Source of the DNA: an uncultured Bacteroidota bacterium
GTDB lineage: Bacteria > Bacteroidota > Bacteroidia > Flavobacteriales > Flavobacteriaceae
DNA: 64,000 nt
Reading direction: 5' to 3'
Assembly: GCA_903902795.1 (NCBI GenBank)
Contig: CAIUWH010000071.1
Location: 1-64,000 of the forward strand
The translations under genes and the position numbers were made by a program. This document shows, piece by piece, positions 13,804 through 23,318 of this stretch; positions within the stretch are counted from its first letter, which is position 1; each line of letters opens with the position of its first letter. The notes beneath the pieces were generated by a model that saw nothing but the letters and a program-made list of their open reading frames with translations, searched no databases and was not told the DNA's origin.

Positions 13804-14514
13804 ATCATCATTCCATGTGATATAACCAATAATGGCATTGAAGAAATAGAACGTATATTTTGCGGTATTGGCAATATTAAATAGCATCACATTTTGAACA
13901 ATTTTGGTCAGATTATATAATTGCCACATGAACCAATTATCTGGGTACATTCTGGCAGTATTGAATGTTCCTCCGAATGTAATTCCCGCCGGAATAGCTA
14001 CTGCAAAAAATAATTTCCAATCGATGGCTTGGTTTGAAAAGGCAGTAAAAGCGATGTAATTTAAGATCAAAGAAAGTACTAATCCCAAAATTATATTTCG
14101 GTAAAAAATAAAATCGATTGATCGTAATATCCGACTTTTGGACCATGCTTTGAACACCAAAAAGTTGGCAATAAATGAAATGGGATAGGTTAAGACTGCA
14201 CCTTTATTTCCCAGTAAGTAGTCAATCGAACCACTCAAGGACGTATTGCAAGTTGTGATGATGTTCCCGATGTTGTTTTTTTTGGTTACTAATCGATTTC
14301 CCATCATAGAGAATCCAGTATTGACTATCGATACATAGCCTAAAAAGAAAACGTAGTTTGTGCCTTGAAAAGAGAATTTATATTCAGTAGTATGGTAACC
14401 CAGCGAAAAAGAAGCTGTAAGTACAACGATTAATCCAATGACATCCAAATAGGTGCTATTGGTGACCGATTTGATAATTTTTAGGTTTTTTTCAGATAGT
14501 TGGAATCGAGACAT
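13786..14514 (-). CDS. PnuC-like nicotinamide riboside transporter family protein
   Basis: A 242-residue membrane protein with about seven hydrophobic helices. The C-terminal half has the PnuC layout: DNWFMWQLYNLTKIVQN (the W-x3-W-x3-N-type motif that lines the substrate site in PnuC), then a helix ending in YFFNAIIGYITWN, matching the terminal Gly-Tyr-Trp pattern of the family. Its substrate would be nicotinamide riboside or a related vitamin-like nucleoside. Annotation is by pattern, and no NAD-salvage kinase lies next to it. It appears monocistronic. Confidence 0.65.
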   Translation of the reverse strand: MSRFQLSEKNLKIIKSVTNSTYLDVIGLIVVLTASFSLGYHTTEYKFSFQGTNYVFFLGYVSIVNTGFSMMGNRLVTKKNNIGNIITTCNTSLSGSIDYLLGNKGAVLTYPISFIANFLVFKAWSKSRILRSIDFIFYRNIILGLVLSLILNYIAFTAFSNQAIDWKLFFAVAIPAGITFGGTFNTARMYPDNWFMWQLYNLTKIVQNVMLFNIANTAKYTFYFFNAIIGYITWNDDKKKAL

Positions 14515-14573
14515 AGGGCAAATTTATCCAAAAAGTAGATTGCATGTATACCATTCAATTAATATAAAATCAC

Positions 14574-14606
14574 ATAAAAAAATCCGACGGTTGAGGTCGG
14601 ATCTTT
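14574..14606 (-). terminator. Terminator of the second T9SS cargo gene
   Basis: On the minus strand ATCCGAC (14596-14602) pairs perfectly with GTCGGAT (14582-14588) and is followed by T7. It lies 20 bases after the gene at 14626-15495. Confidence 0.85.
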
Positions 14607-14625
14607 AAATATTTGATTTGAAAAA

Positions 14626-15495
14626 CTATTGTTTTAGTATTTTCTTACTTGCGGTACCTTCATTGGTTTGAATTGTTAAGAAATACACACCCGATTGCAA
14701 AGAAGTAATATCAAGAGTATTATTCGAATCTAAAGCTACTGAGAATTGTTTCCCAGAGATGTCATTCAATGTTATTTTTTCGATTGAAATTGCATCGCTT
14801 AACTCAATGTTATAGATTCCGTTTGATGGGTTTGGATACAACGCTATTTTTTGGTCTAATGCATTTTCATTCGTAGAAAGCGTGGTTCCATCAACGGTTA
14901 AAATAAAATGGGCGTTAGGGAAGTTAATAGATGCCATATCTGTAGGTACAAGAATAGAACACGTTGTAGAAGCAATATAAGTTGGAGCAGTTTGACCTAA
15001 ATCATTAGCAGATAAGAATATTCTATTTCCACTATTCGCTACTGGAGCATCATATCCCACTTCAACTAATAAACTAGAGCCAGCAGGAATTAATGCCGTA
15101 TTAGGAATAGGTACAGAAACTAAAGTTCCTACATCTGTCAACGTGATGATTCTCGTTGCAGAAGCAATTTCGGTGTAGCTCGCAGGGAAGTTTAGTGGAA
15201 AATCAGTTTCAATTGAAGAATAAATCTTAACAATTACTGGAAAACCATCTGGTAGTGTTGGAATAGTTAGTGTTTGTATACCAAAATTGACGTTGGTAAC
15301 TAAATAATTCGAAGTGATGGCAAAAGTACTCAAGTCAAAGAAACGATAGTAACGATTATCTCTTGAAGTTGATGGAGTTCCGCCATTACATGCAACATTG
15401 GTAGTTCCTAATGTAAGTTCATTAGAATGCGTAATTGTTTGTGCTGGAGCGTAAAAACCGAGGACAAGCAATGTAATTAGAGTAATTTTCTTCAT
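14626..15495 (-). CDS. T9SS type A sorting-domain protein
   Basis: A 289-residue protein: signal peptide (MKKITLITLLVLGFYAPAQ), a beta-rich domain of about 180 residues of a type common in flavobacterial surface proteins (RYYRFFDLSTFAI ... SSLLVEVGYDAPV), and a C-terminal sorting domain (IALYPNPSNGIYNIEL ... GVYFLTIQTNEGTASKKILKQ). The central domain resembles domains often seen on secreted proteases, but no catalytic motif is present here. It is probably exported through SprA and either anchored or released. It has its own promoter and terminator. Confidence 0.8.
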   Translation of the reverse strand: MKKITLITLLVLGFYAPAQTITHSNELTLGTTNVACNGGTPSTSRDNRYYRFFDLSTFAITSNYLVTNVNFGIQTLTIPTLPDGFPVIVKIYSSIETDFPLNFPASYTEIASATRIITLTDVGTLVSVPIPNTALIPAGSSLLVEVGYDAPVANSGNRIFLSANDLGQTAPTYIASTTCSILVPTDMASINFPNAHFILTVDGTTLSTNENALDQKIALYPNPSNGIYNIELSDAISIEKITLNDISGKQFSVALDSNNTLDITSLQSGVYFLTIQTNEGTASKKILKQ

Positions 15496-15517
15496 GTTTT
15501 GTTTTTTAAAGTTTTTA

Positions 15518-15550
15518 CAAAAATAACTAATTTAATAACTCAGATTCAAA
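15518..15550 (-). promoter_or_regulatory. Promoter of the second T9SS cargo gene
   Basis: On the minus strand TTTG (15547-15550), 21 bases, then TATTTTTG (15518-15525), about 23 bases before the ATG at 15495. The spacing is at the long end for the consensus. Confidence 0.55.
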
Positions 15551-15670
15551 ATTAACAGTAAAATTATTACCTGAAAGAATGTTAATTTTTTTTACCTAAT
15601 TTGAGTATTATATTTTGTCAGTACTTAGAATGAACAAAACAGGTTTGGTTTTTAATTAACTTCCCACTAT

Positions 15671-15738
15671 TTAATGCGCTTCCAACCAATTCTTCCCAAC
15701 TCCAATTTCAACATCTAAAGGAACATCTAGTTCAATTG
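15671..15738 (-). pseudogene. Orphan fragment of the polA 3' end
   Basis: On the minus strand this encodes ELDVPLDVEIGVGKNWLEAH followed by TAA. It matches the C-terminus of PolA at 18792. The first 48 bases from the stop (15671-15718) are identical to 18792-18839; one mismatch follows, then eight identical bases, then similarity fades. The fragment begins at the stop codon of the AraC-type gene. It is in the same orientation as polA, so the two copies are direct repeats flanking a 3.1-kb insert. Confidence 0.9.
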
Positions 15739-16865
15739 CTTTTGTTGTTTTGTTTTTTATAATCCGAAGGTGTTATACCAACTCTATTTTTAAATGCATT
15801 ATTAAAAGCAGATTTCGAATTAAATCCAACAATTTCGCTTATTGCTTCAATTGTATAATTTGAATAGTCCTTTGATACTACTATTTTTTTTGCTTCATCA
15901 ATTCTATAAGAATTTATAAAAGTTACAAAATTACAATCTAGCATATTATTTAATATATTGGATATGTAATTACTATTAGTGTTGAGTGCTTTTGCTACAT
16001 CATAGATAGTCAAATCTTTTTGTAAAAAAACTCTTTCAGTCTTAATGTAATCGATCATCTGATTTTTTAATATTTCCCTTTTTTCATCAGTGATTGGACT
16101 AGATTGTTTGTTTTGCTGATTTTTGACATCTATTTCAATGCTAGTGTCAAGCAAATTATCGCTTTCTAATTCAACCATAATTTGAGCATTTCGTTGAAAA
16201 AAGATATAAATCATTAGTAAAAGAAATGGCAAATAAACTACATAGGGCGACGAATCAGGATTGAGAATAAAAAAACAAGCAATAAACGATAGGTAGCCTA
16301 AGAGGAAAAATAAGATCCAATTTAAACTTACTCCTATCTCATAGGATAGAATGTTTTTAATTTGTTCTCGGTGTTTTTTATATGTTAAGATAGTAAGTGT
16401 CAAATAGTAAATGTTCTGTACAACAAAAACTACTTTTAAACTAAAATAATTGGTATAATCAAGAAATTTTCTTAAAGAATCATCTACAGAATCATTTGAA
16501 TTTAGGTAAGGACAGATGTTAAAAATTAAGGATTGTAAGGGAATAAAAAAGTGTGGTAAAATAGCATTAACTCCTTTGTATTTTTTTATTGCATCAGTTA
16601 AGGATGAGATATAAAAGTATACAATTACAGGCAAACACAACATAATAAAATAAAAGCTGATTTCAATTAAGAAAAAATAACTTTGAACGAAAGGATAAAA
16701 TTCTTGTAAGTATTGAAACAAGATAGCTATTAGTGCACAGCAAAAAAACAAAAAGAAAACACCTAATATCTTGATAGAAATTGTACTATTTTTTTTAACA
16801 AAGAAAAACCTAATACTCAAGAAAAGAGTTATTAGAATTGGGAGCATTAAAAATATAATTGTCAT
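15732..16865 (-). CDS. Membrane-bound AraC-family regulator (7TM plus HTH)
   Basis: A 377-residue protein. Residues 1-230 form about seven hydrophobic helices. The C-terminal 100 residues hold an AraC-type DNA-binding domain (LTIYDVAKALNTNSNYISNILNNM and AISEIVGFNSKSAFNNAFKNRVGITPSDYKK). Such proteins sense a signal at the membrane and bind DNA from there. The stop codon merges with the orphan polA fragment. It is divergent from the surface protein at 17032, which makes that gene a plausible target (inference). The DNA appears more AT-rich than its surroundings. Confidence 0.85.
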   Translation of the reverse strand: MTIIFLMLPILITLFLSIRFFFVKKNSTISIKILGVFFLFFCCALIAILFQYLQEFYPFVQSYFFLIEISFYFIMLCLPVIVYFYISSLTDAIKKYKGVNAILPHFFIPLQSLIFNICPYLNSNDSVDDSLRKFLDYTNYFSLKVVFVVQNIYYLTLTILTYKKHREQIKNILSYEIGVSLNWILFFLLGYLSFIACFFILNPDSSPYVVYLPFLLLMIYIFFQRNAQIMVELESDNLLDTSIEIDVKNQQNKQSSPITDEKREILKNQMIDYIKTERVFLQKDLTIYDVAKALNTNSNYISNILNNMLDCNFVTFINSYRIDEAKKIVVSKDYSNYTIEAISEIVGFNSKSAFNNAFKNRVGITPSDYKKQNNKSN

Positions 16866-17031
16866 TCCTTGTGTTTTATTTTATAAAAATATAAAAAAAA
16901 GAATACATCAAGTATTTTACAAAGCAAATTGGTTTTTTTGTAGCGATTATAGAAATCAATACGTTTGTAATATTAAATAATGTTATGAAATAGAAAACTT
17001 AAAATATATTTACTTTCTTAAATTTTATTTT

Positions 17032-18786
17032 ATGAAAAAAATTTACTTTCAGTTTATTATTATGTTTTTTACATACGGAATCTATTCTCAAGTTGGTGTC
17101 AACACTACAAATCCAACTGCTACATTACATGTTTTTGGAAATACTACTTTACCAAGTGGAGGCACAACAACATTATTAAACCAAAATTTTAACACTAATG
17201 ATTTCACTTTTTTGAATAGTGGAACCGCAACTAATAATAATTGGAGGTATGGAACTGCGGCTGGAAATCCATCAAGCGCTATTTATATATCAAATGATAA
17301 TGGAACAACCAATAACTACGCAACTACGTCATCTGCTACTGTAACTTTTGCATATAGAGACGTTGCTATTCCAGCTGGGACAACTACTTCTACTTTTTCG
17401 TTTGATTGGAGATGTAATGGGGAAAGAACAGTTGGTACTGATTACGATTATTTCAGAGTTTGGCTAACTCCAACTTCTTTTACACCTACATTAGGAACGC
17501 AAATTACTGCTGGTGCAGGAAGAATTCAAATAGGAACAAATTTCAATCAACAAAATACGTGGACTACTTTTTCTAATGCAGCTTTGAATGTAAGTAGTTT
17601 TGCTGGATCTAGTATGCGTATTATTTACGAATGGCGAAACGATAGTTCAGGAGGAAGTCAATTTCCAGCTGCTATTGATAATGTTATACTAACTATTCCA
17701 TCCACTCCAGTGCCTGGTTCATATGCTTTTAGATTAGAAGACGGTACTCAAGCTGCCGGAAAAGTTCTTACATCAGACGCCAGTGGAAATGGATATTGGG
17801 CAGTAGCCAGCGGAGGAAGCGGAACAGATAGTCAAACATTAAGTTTGGCAGGAAGTACACTTTCAATATCAAATGGTAACTCAGTGACTTTACCTTCTGG
17901 AAGTGGCTCCAACACCTATACAAACGGATTAACATTAACAGGTTCAACGGTAAGACTTGGAGGAACTTTGACACAAGCGACGACTTTGAATTTAGATTCA
18001 TATGATTTAAATTTCAATAGTAGTACTTCTGCTGCTTTTCCGGGGCAAATCAAATTTAATGGAACCAATAGAGTTATGATGGAAACTAATTTTGATGATG
18101 ATTATATTAATTTTGGTGGCGGTTCAACTATAGTTGATGGAGAAGATGGTTTGACTTTTGTTGATTCTGGTGGTGATACATATACTCGTGATTTTGCTCT
18201 AGGTTTTTACAAAGGCTCAACTGGTGGCTCAGCGATGGCAACCGGTTCAATTGAATATGTTGTTGATGGTTTAGATGAGTTGTTATTAGAAGCATCTAGT
18301 TTGAATCCATTAGTTGATAATGATACACGGTTGGGTGGTTCTTCAAAAAGATGGACTGCTGTTTGGGCGACAAATGGTACTATTCAAACCTCAGATATGA
18401 AGCTTAAAAAAGATGTTGTAGAATTAAAATATGGTTTAAAAGAAGTGATGCAATTGAATCCTATTTCATACAAATGGAAAAAAAATAGTATTGGTAAAAC
18501 AGCAATTCCCGATCAATTTCAAGAAACTAAATTGGGCTTTTCGGCACAACAATTACTAGATGTTTTACCCGAAGTTGTAGAAACATACTCTTGGTATCCA
18601 AAAGATGAGGAAGGAAATTTTGAACGAAAACCAAATGAAAATTTAGGTGTAAGATATGCAGAAATTACACCTGTAATAGTAAAAGCAATTCAAGAACAAC
18701 AAGAACAAATAGAATCTTTAAAAGTTACTGTAGAAGAACTAAAAAAGCAAAATGAAATGTTACTAAAATTGCTAGAAAAAAAATAG
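17032..18786 (+). CDS. Exported tail-fiber-domain (peptidase S74 chaperone) protein
   Basis: A 584-residue protein: signal peptide (MKKIYFQFIIMFFTYGIYSQ); VGVNTTNPTATLHVFG, typical of bacterial fiber proteins; a jelly-roll-like region rich in Thr/Ser/Gly (about 40-220); repetitive beta structure; then SDMKLKKDVVELKYGLKEVMQLNPISYKWK, the S74 intramolecular chaperone opening, and a C-terminal coiled coil with Leu/Ile heptads. S74 domains trimerise a fiber and then cleave themselves off. Here the fiber is a cell-surface protein, not a phage tail, since no phage genes are nearby. It lies inside the segment bracketed by polA-end repeats and stops 6 bases before the polA stop. Confidence 0.85.
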   Translation: MKKIYFQFIIMFFTYGIYSQVGVNTTNPTATLHVFGNTTLPSGGTTTLLNQNFNTNDFTFLNSGTATNNNWRYGTAAGNPSSAIYISNDNGTTNNYATTSSATVTFAYRDVAIPAGTTTSTFSFDWRCNGERTVGTDYDYFRVWLTPTSFTPTLGTQITAGAGRIQIGTNFNQQNTWTTFSNAALNVSSFAGSSMRIIYEWRNDSSGGSQFPAAIDNVILTIPSTPVPGSYAFRLEDGTQAAGKVLTSDASGNGYWAVASGGSGTDSQTLSLAGSTLSISNGNSVTLPSGSGSNTYTNGLTLTGSTVRLGGTLTQATTLNLDSYDLNFNSSTSAAFPGQIKFNGTNRVMMETNFDDDYINFGGGSTIVDGEDGLTFVDSGGDTYTRDFALGFYKGSTGGSAMATGSIEYVVDGLDELLLEASSLNPLVDNDTRLGGSSKRWTAVWATNGTIQTSDMKLKKDVVELKYGLKEVMQLNPISYKWKKNSIGKTAIPDQFQETKLGFSAQQLLDVLPEVVETYSWYPKDEEGNFERKPNENLGVRYAEITPVIVKAIQEQQEQIESLKVTVEELKKQNEMLLKLLEKK

Positions 18787-18791
18787 GATGA

Positions 18792-21656
18792 TTAATGCGC
18801 TTCCAACCAATTCTTCCCAACTCCAATTTCAACATCTAACGGAACATCCATTTTGAAAGCGTTTTCCATTTCGTGTTTGATGATGGGTTTTATTTTTTCT
18901 AATTCGGAGTTGTGAACGTCAAATACTAACTCATCATGGACTTGCAATAACATCTTCGATTTCCAATTTTCACTCGTCAGTTTCTTGTGGATGTTGATCA
19001 TCGCAATTTTAATAATGTCGGCTGCTGAACCTTGAATCGGTGCGTTTACGGCATTTCGTTCTGCACCACTTTTTACCATCATATTGGCCGAATTGATGTC
19101 TTTCAAATAACGACGTCTACCTAAAACCGTTTGTACGTATCCATGTTCTCGAGCAAAATCAACTTGATTGCTCATGTACGATTTTAGTTTGGGATAGGTT
19201 GCATAATAGGCATCAATCAACTCGGCGCTTTCTTTACGAGACAGCGATGTTTGATTGGAAAGTCCAAAAGCAGAAACACCATAAATAATTCCGAAGTTTA
19301 CGGTTTTTGCGTTACTGCGTTGTGCTGCCGTGACTTCATCCAAAGCCACATTGAACACTTTTGCAGCGGTACTTCGGTGAATGTCTTCATTATTTTGAAA
19401 GGCTTTGATCATGTTTTCTTCGCCTGATAAAGCCGCGATGATTCGAAGTTCTATTTGAGAATAATCGGCAGAAAGTAAGGTGTAATTGTCATCACGTGCA
19501 ATAAACGCTTTTCTGATCAATCGTCCTCTTTCTGTACGAATCGGAATGTTTTGTAAATTCGGATTATTCGAACTCAAACGACCTGTGGCAGCAACCGTTT
19601 GCATATAATCGGTATGAACCCGACCTGTTTTGGCATCGACTTGATTGGGTAAAGCATCAATATACGTACTTTGTAACTTTACCATTTGTCGCCATTCCAA
19701 AATATCTTTTACAATTTGATGTTCGTTAGCTAGATAACTCAACACTTCTTCGCCAGTTGCGTACTGACCTGTTTTGGTTTTCTTTTGTTTGGCGCCGCCG
19801 ATTTTCATCTTGTCAAATAAAACGTCACCTAATTGTTTTGGTGAAGCCAAATTGAATGTTGAACCAGCGGTTTCATATATTTTTTGTTCTAAAGCAGCAC
19901 TTTCTTTAGCCATTTCAACCGACATCGATTTCAAATAAGGCACATCTAAATTAATTCCTTCTAATTCCATTGCGGCTAACACAGGAATAAGGGGAATTTC
20001 GATTTCGTCGAATAATTTTTTGGTTTCGGCTTTGTCGAGAATCGGACTGAAATTTTGCTTCAGTTGAAACGTAATGTCTGCATCTTCTGCCGCGTATTCT
20101 TTAATTTCTTCCAAAGCCACATCGCGCATCGAGAGTTGATTTTTACCTTTTTTTCCAATTAAATCTTCAATCGATTTAGGTGAATATTTTAAATAGGTTT
20201 CCGACAACACATCCATATTGTGACGCATGTCAGGATTAATGAGGTAATGCGCAATCATGGTATCGAATAATTTACCTTTAATAGAAACACCGTAACGAGA
20301 AAGAATTTTTAAATCGTATTTGATGTTTTGACCGATTTTTTCGATGGTTTCACTTTCAAAAAAAGGTTTGAATTTATCAACCAAAAGTTGGGCTTCGTCT
20401 TGATTTTCAGGAAACGGAACGTAAAATCCTTTTCCTTTCTCATAAGAAAATGAGATTCCAACCAACTCGGCATTTAAAGCATCAATTCCGGTTGTTTCGG
20501 TATCAAAACATACCGAAGTTTGATTCAATAAATTTTGTAACAATAATTTTACAGGCAAATCTCCTTGAATAATTTGGTAAAAATGTTCGGTACTGTCAAG
20601 TGTAGCATAAAATGATTGTGCTTTTGGTTCGCTACTTTCATCATCCGAAAATCCAAACAAATCAAATTGATCTTCGTTGGATTTTTTAGCTACTGTTTTC
20701 TTTTGATTTTGACTTTTGTCATTGCTATTGTCATTGCCATTTCCATTGGTATCAATTTCATCGTATTCTTTTCCGGTTCCAAAATATTTGTCAAACTGTG
20801 CTTTCATTTGACGGAATTCCAATTCATTGAAAAGCGCATCGGTTTTTTCAACATCGGGTTTTGAAAGTTCGTAGTCAGTAGCATTAAAAGTTACAGGGCA
20901 ATCTAGTAGAATTCGGGCCAATTTTTTAGATAAAATTCCTTTATCGGCATTGGCTTCAATTTTTTCTTTCATCGCGCCTTTGAGTTTGTCGGTATTGGCT
21001 AGCAGATTTTCCATCGAACCAAATTCTTTCAATAACTTCTTGGCGGTAACTTCGCCAACGCCAGGTAAACCCGGAATGTTATCGGCGGCGTCGCCCATCA
21101 TTCCGAGGAAATCAATCACTTGTTCGGGACGATCAATTTCGAATTTAGCCAATACTTCGGGTATGCCCCAAATTTCGATGTCGTTGCCCATTCGAGCCGG
21201 TTTGTACATAAAAATATTCTCCGAAACGAGTTGTGCAAAATCTTTATCAGGCGTTACCATAAACACTTTATAATCTTCTTTTTCGGCTTGTTTCGCAAGT
21301 GTTCCAATTAAATCGTCGGCTTCAAAACCAGCTACTTCAATAATAGGAATGTGCATGGCTTTGAGCAATTCCTGAATATACGGAACGGCTATTTTGATGG
21401 CTTCGGGTGTTTCGTCACGATGAGCTTTGTATTCTTTATACATTTCATAACGATAATCACTTCCACCTTTATCGAAAGCAACCGCTAAATGATCGGGTTT
21501 TTCACGTTTGATGACATCCATCAAAGCATTCATAAATCCCATAATGGCCGAAGTATCCATTCCTTTCGAATTGATACGTGGGTTTTTTATGAAGGCAAAA
21601 TAACCACGAAATATTAGAGCATAGGCATCGAGAAGGTAAAGACGTTTTTGTGACAT
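18792..21656 (-). CDS. polA: DNA polymerase I
   Basis: A 954-residue protein of full length. It has an N-terminal 5'-3' exonuclease (VAFDKGGSDYRYEMYKEYKAHR, GFEADDLIGTLAKQ); a central 3'-5' exonuclease with an intact FDTETTGIDAL motif; and the polymerase domain with DYSQIELRIIAALS (motif A), RSNAKTVNFGIIYG (motif B) and QVHDELVFDV (motif C). It fills gaps and removes RNA primers. The linker after the 5' nuclease is unusually polar (NGNGNDNSNDKSQNQKK). Its last 48 bases are repeated at 15671. It is convergent with the tail-fiber-domain gene, 5 bases apart. Confidence 0.97.
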   Translation of the reverse strand: MSQKRLYLLDAYALIFRGYFAFIKNPRINSKGMDTSAIMGFMNALMDVIKREKPDHLAVAFDKGGSDYRYEMYKEYKAHRDETPEAIKIAVPYIQELLKAMHIPIIEVAGFEADDLIGTLAKQAEKEDYKVFMVTPDKDFAQLVSENIFMYKPARMGNDIEIWGIPEVLAKFEIDRPEQVIDFLGMMGDAADNIPGLPGVGEVTAKKLLKEFGSMENLLANTDKLKGAMKEKIEANADKGILSKKLARILLDCPVTFNATDYELSKPDVEKTDALFNELEFRQMKAQFDKYFGTGKEYDEIDTNGNGNDNSNDKSQNQKKTVAKKSNEDQFDLFGFSDDESSEPKAQSFYATLDSTEHFYQIIQGDLPVKLLLQNLLNQTSVCFDTETTGIDALNAELVGISFSYEKGKGFYVPFPENQDEAQLLVDKFKPFFESETIEKIGQNIKYDLKILSRYGVSIKGKLFDTMIAHYLINPDMRHNMDVLSETYLKYSPKSIEDLIGKKGKNQLSMRDVALEEIKEYAAEDADITFQLKQNFSPILDKAETKKLFDEIEIPLIPVLAAMELEGINLDVPYLKSMSVEMAKESAALEQKIYETAGSTFNLASPKQLGDVLFDKMKIGGAKQKKTKTGQYATGEEVLSYLANEHQIVKDILEWRQMVKLQSTYIDALPNQVDAKTGRVHTDYMQTVAATGRLSSNNPNLQNIPIRTERGRLIRKAFIARDDNYTLLSADYSQIELRIIAALSGEENMIKAFQNNEDIHRSTAAKVFNVALDEVTAAQRSNAKTVNFGIIYGVSAFGLSNQTSLSRKESAELIDAYYATYPKLKSYMSNQVDFAREHGYVQTVLGRRRYLKDINSANMMVKSGAERNAVNAPIQGSAADIIKIAMINIHKKLTSENWKSKMLLQVHDELVFDVHNSELEKIKPIIKHEMENAFKMDVPLDVEIGVGKNWLEAH

Positions 21657-21670
21657 TGTATTATTTTTTT

Positions 21671-21678
21671 CAAATGTA
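21671..21678 (-). promoter_or_regulatory. -7 box for polA
   Basis: TACATTTG on the minus strand, 15 bases before the ATG at 21656, a perfect TAnnTTTG. No clear TTTG -33 element was seen. Confidence 0.5.
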
Positions 21679-22013
21679 ATAAACTTAGCGGAAAGGTAAA
21701 ATAAAAAGGAATTTGGTTTTAGAACACTTTTTTATTTAGTGACAACTTTTACTGTTGAGTATTTTGCCTAGGAGTTACCACATAAAATTCGAAACGTGCT
21801 TCTCGCATCTGCGCAGAAGGGTATTTAATATACCTATTGATTGTAGTTTTGCGTGTTTGCTAAAAACAAACGGAAGCTTGTCCAAGAACAGTGAGAACAG
21901 TTTTTTAACTAACAATCCAAACATATGATAAGACAGTGTTAAAATATTCACTAAAACTACAAAAAAATGTACTTAGTAGATTACTTTTGTACAGAATTTA
22001 AAACCCCAAAAAG
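21679..22013. other. Divergent intergenic region between polA and the phosphoesterase gene
   Basis: It contains two plus-strand TAnnTTTG boxes: TAGTTTTG (21844-21851) and TACTTTTG (21982-21989). The second is close to the phosphoesterase start. Small inverted repeats are GGTAT-TTAAT-ATACC near 21821 and GTTTG-CTAAAAA-CAAAC near 21856. No ORF is supported. A short transcript from the first box is possible but unproven. Confidence 0.4.
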
Positions 22014-23243
22014 TTGCGCTGGATTATTTTTCTCGTCTTTATAGCTCTTCTAGAACTCTATGCTTTTCAAGCAGTTAAAACCGTAACTAAGGTAAAGTGG
22101 ATGCAAATTGCTTACGTACTAGTTTCGATTTCAGCCGTTATTTTTATTTTTTATCAGTTTTCACAATTTGATCGAAGTGTGGGACAAACGCCTATGTTTA
22201 TGTTAACCATCGGTGTATTGCTTTTGGTATTGATTCCGAAATTACTTATTGGTTTTTTCATGTTGTTTGAAGACTTTTTTCGGATCATACTAGGGACTAA
22301 AAATTATTTTGTGAATTACGATAATGATGCTGGCTTTTTGCCCGAAAGAAGACTTTTTGTAAGTCGGGTTGCACTCGGAATTGCAGCGATTCCGTTTTTA
22401 TCATTGATTTACGGAATGACTTTAGGGAAGTATAATTTTAAAGTAATCAGACAAACCTTGTTTTTTCCGGATTTACCCGATTCTTTCGACGGATTTACCA
22501 TCACTCAAATATCAGACATACACAGTGGAAGTTTTGACAATCCCGATAAAATAAGTTATGCCATCGATTTAATTAATGAACAAAATTCTGATTTGTTATT
22601 GTTTACCGGTGATATTGTAAATACGCATGCCACCGAAATGCATCCGTGGATTGAAACGTTCAATAAAATACAAAACCACGAATTTGGGAAATATTCCATC
22701 TTAGGAAACCATGATTACGGTGAGTATGTCGATTGGTCATCCGACGAAGCAAAAGATAAAAATTTTGAAGACATCAAAGATTTACACCGTCAAATTGATT
22801 TTAAATTGTTGTTGAATGAGAACATTAAAATCAAAAAAGGTGAGCACGAAATAGCGGTTGTAGGTGTTGAAAATTGGGGAGTGAAATTTAAAAAAGTAGG
22901 CGATTTGAACAAAGCTTCCGAAAGTCTGCAAAATGACGATTTTAAAATACTCATGAGTCACGATCCAAGTCATTGGGAAGCCGAAGTAAAAAACCACCCC
23001 AAAAAGTTTCATTTGACACTTTCGGGTCATACACACGGATTCCAATTTGGAATTGAAATCCCCGGTTTTTTAAAATGGAGTCCGGTGGAATATGTGTACA
23101 AACAATGGGCCGGATTGTATGAAGATTTAGGTCAGTACATTTACGTAAATCGAGGTTTCGGATTCCATGCGTTTCCTGGACGAGTAGGTATTATGCCCGA
23201 AATAACGGTAATTGAACTAAAAAAAGGGCAAAAAATAGTGTAA
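22014..23243 (+). CDS. Membrane-anchored metallophosphoesterase (YkuE-like)
   Basis: A 409-residue protein. The first 150 residues hold four or so hydrophobic helices. Then a calcineurin-like phosphoesterase domain carries the full metal-binding set: ITQISDIHSG, LLLFTGDIVN, YSILGNHDYGEY, LMSHDPSHW and LTLSGHTHGFQ. Related YkuE/LpxH-like enzymes hydrolyse phosphodiesters of lipids or nucleotides; the substrate is unknown. The frame begins with TTG, an in-frame stop lies 15 bases upstream, and the first ATG would delete the first membrane helix, so TTG is taken as the start. The -7 box at 21982 fits. Confidence 0.85.
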   Translation: MRWIIFLVFIALLELYAFQAVKTVTKVKWMQIAYVLVSISAVIFIFYQFSQFDRSVGQTPMFMLTIGVLLLVLIPKLLIGFFMLFEDFFRIILGTKNYFVNYDNDAGFLPERRLFVSRVALGIAAIPFLSLIYGMTLGKYNFKVIRQTLFFPDLPDSFDGFTITQISDIHSGSFDNPDKISYAIDLINEQNSDLLLFTGDIVNTHATEMHPWIETFNKIQNHEFGKYSILGNHDYGEYVDWSSDEAKDKNFEDIKDLHRQIDFKLLLNENIKIKKGEHEIAVVGVENWGVKFKKVGDLNKASESLQNDDFKILMSHDPSHWEAEVKNHPKKFHLTLSGHTHGFQFGIEIPGFLKWSPVEYVYKQWAGLYEDLGQYIYVNRGFGFHAFPGRVGIMPEITVIELKKGQKIV

Positions 23244-23257
23244 TTAGTTAAAAATAG

Positions 23258-23265
23258 TATATTTG
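23258..23265 (+). promoter_or_regulatory. -7 box for the thioredoxin-like gene
   Basis: TATATTTG, a perfect TAnnTTTG, 53 bases before the ATG. No clear -33 TTTG at the right distance. Confidence 0.45.
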
Positions 23266-23318
23266 TATTGCTAATTGCTTTCAATTACTAAAAAGAAAGC
23301 TTTAAACAGTTTGGTTTT

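Noticed and set aside
14515-14573. NAD-type riboswitch upstream of the PnuC-like gene
   Set aside because: The upstream region is short, AT-rich and lacks the conserved stems; nothing supports a riboswitch.
17032-18786. Prophage, because of the tail-fiber/S74 domain
   Set aside because: There are no capsid, portal, terminase or integrase genes nearby, and the protein has a signal peptide, so a cell-surface fiber is more likely.
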